Shown here in pieces: positions 1-5,802 of a DNA stretch of 5,802 nucleotides. Position 1 is the first letter of the stretch. Every line of letters starts with the position of its first letter. A program made the position numbers and the translations under genes. The notes beneath the pieces are model-generated. The model ran no database searches and had not been told where the DNA came from. It worked only from the letters and a program-made list of their open reading frames with translations. Source of the DNA: Pseudomonadota bacterium (lineage in GTDB: Bacteria > Desulfobacterota > Syntrophia > Syntrophales > UBA5619); assembly GCA_018827585.1 (NCBI GenBank), contig JAHJXP010000182.1, positions 1 to 5,802 of the forward strand, written 5' to 3'.

Positions 1-59
1 ACTGGCGAAAAAGGTCACAGATTCAGGTTCCTACCGTCCCACACATTGGAGGTGCAGGG

Positions 60-194
60 ATGACCGGATTGAGAGCCCTGTTCTTGACCGCTTGCGACGA
101 TTTGGCGCAGTCATCGCTCGCACCGACACATCTTGACTCTTCTCGACGACCATACAAGAAACCGAATCCCTTTGAGGAACCGAATGGCAAATAA
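60..194 (+). CDS. Possible 44-aa leader/small ORF upstream of hsdR (doubtful)
   Basis: I do not recognise this product. The ATG at 60 is preceded by GGAGG (48-52) at a 7-base spacing, a good ribosome binding site. The frame ends in TAA at 192-194, overlapping the hsdR start codon (184) by 11 bases in a different frame. The start lies in an ATGA (60-63), where TGA closes the frame beginning at base 1. The arrangement therefore looks like a translationally coupled gene behind an unseen upstream gene. Against this, the same frame is open back to base 3, so it could equally be the 3' end of a longer gene. The peptide is short with no visible domain, signal peptide or clear membrane segment. It could also be non-coding leader DNA. 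If translated, its ribosomes would terminate right at the hsdR start and could couple the two. Confidence 0.22.
   Translation: MTGLRALFLTACDDLAQSSLAPTHLDSSRRPYKKPNPFEEPNGK
174..179 (+). promoter_or_regulatory. Ribosome binding site for hsdR (decides the start)
   Basis: GAGGAA sits 4 bases before the ATG at 184. The alternative in-frame TTG at 133 has no purine-rich Shine-Dalgarno sequence in front of it. It would add 17 residues that do not resemble the usual HsdR N-terminus. The ATG at 184 is therefore preferred. Confidence 0.6.
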
Positions 195-2733
195 GGAAGC
201 CACAGCCCGTATCAAGATCAACAAGCTGCTCGAAGCGGCAGGCTGGCGCTTCTTTCCGGAAGGAAGCGCGCCCGCCAACATCCGCCTTGAGCCCAGCGTG
301 ACGATCAAGTCATCCGATCTGGAAGCGCTTGGCGAGAATTTCGAGAAGACGAGCAAGGGCTTCATCGACTTCCTGCTGCTGGACACCAAAGGCTTCCCGC
401 TCATCGTCCTCGAGGCCAAATCGGAGGACAAGAACCCGCTCGTCGGCAAGGAGCAGGCCCGCAAGTACGCCAAGTCCCAGAACTGCCGGTTCGTCATCCT
501 CTCCAACGGCAACCTGCACTATTTCTGGGATCTGGAGCGCGGCAACCCCTACGTCATCACGTCCTTTCCGACCCCCGACTCGGTGATCGGTTACCAGAAA
601 GTTACACCCAATCCGCAGCGCCTCATCGAGGAACAGGTCAACGATGACTACATCGTGCTGACCCAGCGTCCGAACTATAAATCCGAAGCGGCGTGGCGCA
701 ACGAGGCGGAGCGTCCCGGCTATATAATGGCCAATAACCTGCGGTTTCTTAGGCCATATCAACTGAAAGCCATCCACACCCTGCAACGGGCCGTGAAGGA
801 GGGCAAAGACCGCTTCCTGTTTGAGATGGCCACCGGCACCGGCAAGACACTCACTGCCGCCGCCGTGATCAAGCTCTTCCTCCGTTCCGGCAATGCCCGG
901 CGCGTGCTTTTTCTGGTGGATCGCCTCGAACTGGAGGATCAAGCAGGCAAGAAACCAACATCACCTTTGCTGTTAATGTCCGCCGATTTCAAGACAGTCA
1001 TCTACAAGGAGAACCGCGACGACTGGCGGCGGGCCGAAATCGTTGTCACCACGGTGCAGTCGCTGCTCTTCAACAACAAGTATCAGCGGCTCTTCTCGCC
1101 GACCGATTTCGACCTGGTCATCTCCGACGAAGCGCACCGCTCCATCGGCGGCAACGCCCGCGCCGTCTTCGACTACTTCATCGGTTACAAGCTCGGCCTC
1201 ACCGCCACGCCCCGCGACTACCTCAGACGGTTTGACAAAACCAATCCTTCCACCCGCGACCCGCGCGAAGCCGAGCGCCGACTGTTGCTCGACACCTACC
1301 GCACCTTCGGCTGCGAGAACAGCCAGCCCACCTACCGCTACTCGTTGCTCGACGGCGTGAAGGAAGGCTACCTGATCAATCCCACGGTGGTGGATGCCCG
1401 CACCGAGATCACCACCGAACTACTCTCCGAAGAGGGATTTGTCGTCTCGTTCACAGATGATGCCGGCGAAGACCAGCAGGAGGCCTTCAAGCAGCGTGAG
1501 TTCGAGAAGCGCTTCTTCGCTGACGCCACCAACCAGCTCTTCTGCAAAACCTTCCTGGAAAACGCCCTGCGCGATCCGGTCAGCGGGGAGATCGGCAAGT
1601 CGATCATCTTCGCGGTCAGCCAGAATCATGCCGCCAAGCTGGCGCAGATCCTCAACCAGATGGCCGACCGCATGTTCCCCGGCAAGTACCAGTCCGACTT
1701 CGCCGTGCAGGTCACCTCGCAGATCCCCGACGCCCAGCAGTTCACCATCAACTTCAGCAACAACAACCTGCTCGGTTCGGCCAACTTCCTGTCCGCCTAC
1801 AAGACCAGCAAGGCCCGTATCTGCGTTACCGTGGGCATGATGACCACCGGCTACGATTGCACCGACATCCTCAATCTCGGTCTGTTTCGACCGATTTTCT
1901 CTCCAACCGACTTCATCCAGATTAAGGGGCGCGGCACCCGCAAGCACAACTTCCTCGAACAGCTTTTCGATGACAGCCTCAAGGATGGCGTCTTGCAGCC
2001 GCAGAAGGCCGCCTTCAAGCTCTTCGACTTCTTCGCCAACTGCGAGTACTTCGAGGAGAAATTCAGCTACGATGAGGTGCTGAAGCTCCCCCTGCCCCAG
2101 ATCCAGGGCCGCGATGACGGTGGAGGCACGGGCCCGGTGGTGATCGGCGACGCCTACGAGCACTTGGGTGCGGATATCCTCGCCAGCATTCAGGAAGAGA
2201 TCATCGGCTACGAGGGCATGAAGATCGACCGCATGTTCTTTGAGAAATTCGAGGACACCGTGCGCGAGAACGAGGCGATCGCGAAAGCCGTCGAGTCCGG
2301 GCAGTGGGATCGCGTCATCGACTACGTGAACCGCGAGGTCTTCGACAGGCCCGAGGAGTACTACACCCTCGATAAGCTGCGCAAAGCCGCCGCCGTGGAC
2401 CGCCGCCTGACCCTGCGTGAAATCCTCGAAAAAATCTTCGGTCTCATCCCGCGTTTCAAGTCCAAGGACGAACTGCTGGAAGAGGAGTTCACCAAGTTCG
2501 TCGCCGACACCAAGCCCGAAGAAGCCGCCGCCATCCCGGCTATCAAGACCTACTTCAAGGCCTACGTCACCAGCGATCAGGTGCGCCACATCATCGAGAG
2601 CCGCCACTTTACCGATCTGGCCACCAACCCGGTCTTTTCCACCCGCGACTTCCGCGCTGTGCCAGAGAAGTACCGCACTCTGATTCCAGAATACGTCAAG
2701 GACTACGTTTCCTTGAATCAATTCGCCGCATAA
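184..2733 (+). CDS. hsdR: Type I restriction enzyme R subunit (HsdR), complete
   Basis: This 849-residue protein is the motor and nuclease subunit of a type I restriction complex. It translocates DNA using ATP and cuts unmodified DNA at a distance from the recognition site. The N-terminal nuclease has D62, E77-x-K79 and the QxxxY motif (Q91-Y95) typical of RecB-like PD-(D/E)xK folds in HsdR. The SF2 helicase follows, with Walker A ATGTGKT (K221), Walker B DEAH (315-318), motif III TATP (340-343), VGMMTTGYD (550-558) and QIKGRGTR (579-586). The remaining C-terminal part, about residues 600-849, is charged, probably helical, and in this family docks onto the methyltransferase. No key motif is missing and the frame is unbroken, so it looks active. 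Residues 255-265 are an odd AT-richer patch. The stop is 10 bases before the hsdMS ATG, so the two are almost certainly cotranscribed. The start is the ATG at 184, chosen over a TTG at 133. Confidence 0.95.
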   Translation: MANKEATARIKINKLLEAAGWRFFPEGSAPANIRLEPSVTIKSSDLEALGENFEKTSKGFIDFLLLDTKGFPLIVLEAKSEDKNPLVGKEQARKYAKSQNCRFVILSNGNLHYFWDLERGNPYVITSFPTPDSVIGYQKVTPNPQRLIEEQVNDDYIVLTQRPNYKSEAAWRNEAERPGYIMANNLRFLRPYQLKAIHTLQRAVKEGKDRFLFEMATGTGKTLTAAAVIKLFLRSGNARRVLFLVDRLELEDQAGKKPTSPLLLMSADFKTVIYKENRDDWRRAEIVVTTVQSLLFNNKYQRLFSPTDFDLVISDEAHRSIGGNARAVFDYFIGYKLGLTATPRDYLRRFDKTNPSTRDPREAERRLLLDTYRTFGCENSQPTYRYSLLDGVKEGYLINPTVVDARTEITTELLSEEGFVVSFTDDAGEDQQEAFKQREFEKRFFADATNQLFCKTFLENALRDPVSGEIGKSIIFAVSQNHAAKLAQILNQMADRMFPGKYQSDFAVQVTSQIPDAQQFTINFSNNNLLGSANFLSAYKTSKARICVTVGMMTTGYDCTDILNLGLFRPIFSPTDFIQIKGRGTRKHNFLEQLFDDSLKDGVLQPQKAAFKLFDFFANCEYFEEKFSYDEVLKLPLPQIQGRDDGGGTGPVVIGDAYEHLGADILASIQEEIIGYEGMKIDRMFFEKFEDTVRENEAIAKAVESGQWDRVIDYVNREVFDRPEEYYTLDKLRKAAAVDRRLTLREILEKIFGLIPRFKSKDELLEEEFTKFVADTKPEEAAAIPAIKTYFKAYVTSDQVRHIIESRHFTDLATNPVFSTRDFRAVPEKYRTLIPEYVKDYVSLNQFAA

Positions 2734-2738
2734 AGGAG
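2732..2738 (+). promoter_or_regulatory. Ribosome binding site for hsdMS, overlapping the hsdR stop
   Basis: AAAGGAG, a near-perfect Shine-Dalgarno sequence, overlaps the last two bases of the hsdR TAA (2731-2733) and lies 5 bases before the ATG at 2744. Ribosomes ending hsdR would uncover or directly use this site. That implies translational coupling and no separate hsdMS promoter in the gap. Confidence 0.8.
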
Positions 2739-2743
2739 ATCTC

Positions 2744-5227
2744 ATGCTCGACACCGACACCAAACGCCGCATCGACACTGCCCGCGATATCCTCGTGGGC
2801 AAAGTGCCCGACCCCAAGAGCCAAGTTGAGCAGATCACCATCGCCCTGATCTACAAGTTCATGGACGACATGGACGCCGAGAGCGAGGAATTCGGCGGCA
2901 AGCGCAAGTTCTTCGTCGGAGAGTTTGCCCGCTACGGCTGGGCCAAGCTCATGCGCTCCGGCTTGGGTGGACACGAGACCCTCAACCTCTACGCCGAAGG
3001 CATCGCCAAGATGCCGGAGAACCCCGGCATCCCGCTGCTTTTCCGCGACATTTTCAAGAACGCTTATCTGCCCTACCGCGACCCGGAGACCTTGCGAGCC
3101 TTCCTCAAGATCATTGACGAGTTCACTTACGACCATAGCGAACGGCTCGGCGACGCCTTTGAGTACTTGCTCTCTGTGCTCGGCTCCCAAGGCGATGCCG
3201 GGCAGTTCCGCACCCCGCGCCATATCATTGATTTCATGGTCGGAATCACCGACCCGAAGAAGACCGAGACCGTGCTTGACCCTGCCTGTGGCACCGCGGG
3301 GTTCCTGATTTCGTCCTATAAGCACATCCTTATGGTCAACACCGACGCCAAGGGCAACAGCACTCTGACGCCGGACGAAAAGGGCCGCCTCGCGCAGAAC
3401 TTCAAAGGCTACGACATTTCGCCCGATATGGTGCGTCTGTCGTTGGTGAACCTTTACCTACACGGCTTCGCCGACCCGCATATTGCCGAGTACGACACCC
3501 TCACCAGCCAAGACCGCTGGAACGAATACGCCGACGTGATCCTCGCCAACCCGCCATTCATGTCGCCGAAGGGTGGCATCAAGCCCCACAACCGCTTCTC
3601 GGTGCAGTCCAAGCGCAGCGAAGTTCTATTCGTGGACTACATGGCCGAGCACCTCACGCCCGCTGGCCGTGCTGGCATCATCGTGCCCGAAGGTATCATA
3701 TTCCAGAGCCAGACCGCCTACACGCAGCTACGAAAGATGCTGGTGGAGGAGTACCTCGTAGCTGTCGTCTCGTTGCCAGCAGGAGAGTTCAATCCCTATT
3801 CCGGCGTTAAGACCTCGATCCTGATTTTCGACAAGTCGCTGGCGAAGAGGACCGGCACCATCGCGTTCTTCAAGATCGAGAACGATGGTTTCGGTCTCGG
3901 TGCCCAGCGACGCGAGATTGGCAAGAACGACCTGCCGCAGGCCTATGCCGAGATTGGCGAATACATACGCCGCCTGCGGTCGGAGGAATCGGTCGCCGAC
4001 TTCCAGCCCACGCTGGGCCTGATCGTGCCGAAGGAGAAGATCGCGGCGAATGGGGACTACAACCTCAGCGGGGAGCGGTATCGGGAAGGAACAAGTCGAA
4101 CATCAACTTGGCCACTTGTTCCGCTTGGCAGCGTCGTTACTGCCAAAGGCGGCAACAACAAGGTGATTAAAGGCACTCTCGCGACTGAAAACAATGGAAG
4201 TCTCTTTCCGGCCTATAGTGCAACAGGCCAAGATGTGTTCTCACCAGAATACGACTACGATGGAGATGGTATCGTCATCAGCGCCGTAGGTGCTCGTTGC
4301 GGAAAGTGCTTCCTCGCGACTGGTCGCTGGCAAGCAATAGCGAACACTCACGTCTTGATCCCACATGCGGACAAGATTCTGCCGAAGTATCTCTTCCTTT
4401 TCGTCAATAATGAAGACTTCTGGGTAAGGGGCGGCGCAGCACAGCCATTCGTCAAAGTGTCGTCGTCGCTTGAACTCCAAATCCCCCTGCCGCCGCTGGA
4501 GGTACAGAAAGAGATCGTGGCGGAGATCGAAGGCTACCAGAAAGTCATCAACGGTGCCCACGCCGTCATAGACAACTATCGTCCTCACATCCCCATCCAC
4601 CCCGACTGGCCGACGCCCCGCTTTGTGGATGCGCCATTCGAGATCATCGACGGAGACCGAGGAGTAAATTACCCGAAGAAAGAGGACTTTTCGCCCTCAG
4701 GTTATTGCGTATTCCTTAACACGAAGAATGTCCGTTCAGACGGGTTCAACTTCTCCGAGTTGGAGTTCGTTTCCAAAGAAAAAGACGAAGCTCTACGGAA
4801 GGGAAAGCTTCAGCGTGGCGATGTCGTCCTTACCACACGCGGAACGATTGGGAATACTGGATTCTTCGACGAGTCCGTTAAGTTCGACCACATTCGGCTC
4901 AACTCCGGAATGCTGATTTTCAGGCCTGATACCACGAAGCTATCTGGCAGCTACCTCTTCCATTTCTTTCAATCGCAGAATTTCCAAGCGCAGCGAGATG
5001 CGATTGTTTCAGGGGCAGCACAACCCCAACTTCCGATCCGGAGCTTAAACGAGGCGAAAATCCCCCTCCCACCCCTCGCCACGCAGCAAGCCATAGCCGC
5101 CGAGATCGAAGCCGAGCAGGCGCTTGTCGCCGCCAACCGCGAACTGATCGCCCGCTTCGAGAAGAAAATCCAAGCCACCCTTTCCCGCGTCTGGGGGGAA
5201 GAAACATCCCGAGGAGAAACGCAATGA
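2744..5227 (+). CDS. hsdMS: Fused type I DNA adenine methyltransferase and specificity subunit (HsdM-HsdS)
   Basis: This 827-residue protein combines the two subunits that usually come from separate genes. Residues 1 to about 130 are an HsdM N-terminal helical domain. The N6-adenine methyltransferase follows, with GQFRTPRHI (153-161), SAM-binding DPACGTAGF (179-187), catalytic NPPF (269-272), VPEG (314-317) and FNPYSGVKT (349-357). The HsdM part ends near YNLSGERY (439-446). The HsdS part has TRD1 (about 456-579), a spacer helix starting IPLPPL (580), TRD2 (about 626-772) and a second IPLPPL helix (773 onward). Two complete TRDs imply a bipartite target, which cannot be read from sequence. 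It should methylate adenine alone as MTase and restrict when joined by HsdR. Lengths of about 450 plus 375 residues match full M and S subunits, so this is a true fusion without loss. The frame is intact. The stop overlaps the next gene in ATGA. Fused MS proteins of this arrangement are known among type I-like systems. Confidence 0.93.
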   Translation: MLDTDTKRRIDTARDILVGKVPDPKSQVEQITIALIYKFMDDMDAESEEFGGKRKFFVGEFARYGWAKLMRSGLGGHETLNLYAEGIAKMPENPGIPLLFRDIFKNAYLPYRDPETLRAFLKIIDEFTYDHSERLGDAFEYLLSVLGSQGDAGQFRTPRHIIDFMVGITDPKKTETVLDPACGTAGFLISSYKHILMVNTDAKGNSTLTPDEKGRLAQNFKGYDISPDMVRLSLVNLYLHGFADPHIAEYDTLTSQDRWNEYADVILANPPFMSPKGGIKPHNRFSVQSKRSEVLFVDYMAEHLTPAGRAGIIVPEGIIFQSQTAYTQLRKMLVEEYLVAVVSLPAGEFNPYSGVKTSILIFDKSLAKRTGTIAFFKIENDGFGLGAQRREIGKNDLPQAYAEIGEYIRRLRSEESVADFQPTLGLIVPKEKIAANGDYNLSGERYREGTSRTSTWPLVPLGSVVTAKGGNNKVIKGTLATENNGSLFPAYSATGQDVFSPEYDYDGDGIVISAVGARCGKCFLATGRWQAIANTHVLIPHADKILPKYLFLFVNNEDFWVRGGAAQPFVKVSSSLELQIPLPPLEVQKEIVAEIEGYQKVINGAHAVIDNYRPHIPIHPDWPTPRFVDAPFEIIDGDRGVNYPKKEDFSPSGYCVFLNTKNVRSDGFNFSELEFVSKEKDEALRKGKLQRGDVVLTTRGTIGNTGFFDESVKFDHIRLNSGMLIFRPDTTKLSGSYLFHFFQSQNFQAQRDAIVSGAAQPQLPIRSLNEAKIPLPPLATQQAIAAEIEAEQALVAANRELIARFEKKIQATLSRVWGEETSRGETQ
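4109..4480 (+). other. Target recognition domain 1 of HsdMS
   Basis: Residues 456-579 start at WPLVPLGSV, a typical HsdS TRD opening, and run to the first IPLPPL spacer. GAAQP (564-568) near the end marks the usual TRD C-terminal region. Hand counts of 60-base lines give about 48% GC, well below the flanking methyltransferase and spacer sequence. This domain should read one half of the bipartite target. Confidence 0.75.
4481..4549 (+). repeat. HsdS conserved spacer repeat, copy 1
   Basis: Residues 580-602 begin IPLPPLEVQKEIVAEIE and start the central coiled-coil spacer. They match the C-terminal copy (residues 773-795) at 13 of 23 positions. The bases are also similar (ATCCCCCT followed by CC-rich codons). 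Paired helices of this kind set the distance between the two TRDs, and in other systems serve as sites for TRD exchange. Confidence 0.75.
4619..5059 (+). other. Target recognition domain 2 of HsdMS
   Basis: Residues 626-772 open with RFVDAPFEI and carry GVNYPK, LNTKNV and TTRGTIGN elements common in HsdS TRDs. They close with GAAQP (757-761) before the second IPLPPL helix. One counted line (4741-4800) is about 47% GC, against about 65% in the spacer just before it. Apart from the shared GAAQP and IPLPPL ends, the sequence is unlike TRD1, so the two half-sites are probably different. Confidence 0.75.
5060..5128 (+). repeat. HsdS conserved spacer repeat, copy 2
   Basis: Residues 773-795 begin IPLPPLATQQAIAAEIE and repeat copy 1 at residues 580-602 (13 of 23 identical). 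The helix continues to about residue 815 with an alternating charged pattern. It would pack against copy 1 as the distal coiled coil of HsdS. Confidence 0.75.
5211..5216 (+). promoter_or_regulatory. Ribosome binding site for the SIR2-like gene, inside the end of hsdMS
   Basis: GAGGAG lies 7 bases before the ATG at 5224, within the final codons of hsdMS. Together with the ATGA stop/start overlap at 5224-5227, it fixes the start of the downstream gene and indicates translational coupling. Confidence 0.75.
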
Positions 5228-5802
5228 CAGAGTCAACAACATCCGCCGGACAACTAAAATTCAAGGCGCCTGCTTCTGATGAATGGCGTGCTCTGCAGGT
5301 TGAAAGTCAAGACAGAGACCAGCAAGAGAAGACGAAGGCTGCGCGTGACACCCTCAAGGAAACACTCCTAACCTCTTTGCAGATGCAGCACATCGTTGTT
5401 TTGGCTGGCTTAGGAACATCACTCGGCCCGGTCGGCGGTCCCTCCATGAAAGATTTGTGGGATGCCGCCATTGGAAACACACCCAATAAGGCGGCCACCG
5501 ACACAGCCAAGAAGATCCACTACGACCTCAAGGCCATGACCCCGAATATTGAGGAATTCCTCTCCAAGTCCGAAGCATATTTACAGGTAATGGATGACGA
5601 CACAGACGTAACGAGCTTTGTGAACTCCTGCAAGAAGGTCATTCTAGAGATGTGCTCCACATTCTTGAATGTGGGAAAACTGGAGGCCCATAAAACATTT
5701 CTTCATCGCCTCTCACGCCGCCGTGTACGCGACCCACGGCTGAAGGTGTTCACAACCAATTATGACCTCTGCTTCGAACAAGCGGCAAGCGCCTTGGGTG
5801 GC
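5224..5802 (+). CDS. SIR2-family protein, probable NAD-consuming defence effector (5' part only)
   Basis: The frame is open from the ATG at 5224 to the window edge, giving 193 residues and no stop. After a charged, glutamine- and lysine-rich N-terminal helix region (about 19-55) comes a hydrophobic strand and loop, IVVLAGLGTSLG (57-68). This fits the GAGxS NAD-binding loop of SIR2 folds, although the usual alanine is L63. FTTNYD (176-181) matches the T-x-NYD motif of bacterial SIR2-like NADases, and N179 is the probable NAD-contacting residue. No signal peptide or membrane segment is visible, so it should be cytosolic. Family knowledge: prokaryotic SIR2 domains in Thoeris, DSR and SIR2-HerA systems destroy NAD+ on phage infection. 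Whether this one does is inference, since the catalytic histidine and C-terminus are outside the window. GC is about 47-52% in counted lines, lower than hsdR. The ATGA overlap with hsdMS and a strong RBS place it in the R-M operon. It could instead be a deacylase-like or inactive member. Confidence 0.82.
   Translation, partial: MTESTTSAGQLKFKAPASDEWRALQVESQDRDQQEKTKAARDTLKETLLTSLQMQHIVVLAGLGTSLGPVGGPSMKDLWDAAIGNTPNKAATDTAKKIHYDLKAMTPNIEEFLSKSEAYLQVMDDDTDVTSFVNSCKKVILEMCSTFLNVGKLEAHKTFLHRLSRRRVRDPRLKVFTTNYDLCFEQAASALGG

Noticed and set aside
84..161. TTGACC (84-89) and TTGACT (133-138) as -35 boxes of an hsdR promoter
   Set aside because: No acceptable -10 box lies 16-18 bases downstream of either. 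CATACA after the second is only 12 bases away.
133..183. TTG start at 133 for hsdR, adding 17 residues
   Set aside because: There is no Shine-Dalgarno sequence before it. The ATG at 184 has GAGGAA upstream and gives the normal HsdR N-terminus.
723..728. Perfect-looking TATAAT inside hsdR
   Set aside because: There is no -35-like sequence at 16-18 bases upstream (AACGAG and neighbours), and it lies in coding sequence for a Tyr-Ile-Met stretch. Probably chance.
310..942. Minus-strand open frame of 210 codons
   Set aside because: It is antisense to the HsdR nuclease and Walker A region, has no recognisable domain, and is a typical shadow frame in GC-rich sequence.
1420..2841. A 473-codon open frame on the minus strand across hsdR and the start of hsdMS
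   Set aside because: It is fully antisense to the well-supported HsdR helicase and C-terminal domain. Its translation is low-complexity (rich in V, G, L, E and D), as expected from the complement of GC-rich coding DNA.
2696..3325. Minus-strand open frame of 209 codons over the start of hsdMS
   Set aside because: It is antisense to the conserved HsdM N-terminal domain and SAM motif, with no domain of its own.

Overview
The window holds most of a bacterial defence operon, all on the + strand. It contains a complete type I restriction-modification system encoded by two genes, followed by the 5' part of a SIR2-family gene that runs off the right edge. The two R-M genes are moderately GC-rich: hand-counted 60-base lines in hsdR and in the conserved parts of the hsdM-hsdS fusion gave about 63-67% GC, with C/G-ending codons preferred. 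This fits a GC-rich bacterium. I see nothing that fixes a phylum.

Layout. Bases 1-183 precede the main operon. All three + frames are open from the left edge, so the tail of an upstream gene is possible. A 44-codon ORF (60-194) with a good Shine-Dalgarno sequence overlaps the start of the next gene. Bases 184-2733 encode HsdR, the restriction/translocation subunit, with an intact PD-(D/E)xK nuclease and SF2 helicase motifs. Bases 2744-5227 encode an 827-residue protein in which a complete HsdM adenine methyltransferase is continuous with a complete two-TRD HsdS specificity subunit. Bases 5224-5802 encode the first 193 residues of a SIR2-like protein with a Rossmann GxGxS-type loop and a TTNYD motif. 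Its start overlaps the hsdMS stop in an ATGA.

How the genes work together. HsdMS would recognise a bipartite target and methylate adenine. With HsdR it would translocate and cut unmodified DNA. The SIR2-like protein is probably an NAD-consuming effector, by family analogy with bacterial anti-phage SIR2 proteins. Its tight translational coupling to hsdMS suggests it belongs to the same defence unit, possibly as a second layer when restriction fails. A partner such as a HerA-type ATPase may lie beyond the window, but nothing here shows it.

Composition is mosaic. The two TRDs and the SIR2-like gene are nearer 47-52% GC in the lines counted, while the methyltransferase and the HsdS spacer helices stay near 65%. 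This fits exchangeable recognition modules and a separately acquired effector. I see no terminator, tRNA, CRISPR array, insertion sequence or convincing sigma-70 promoter, and no gene-free stretch longer than 300 bases.
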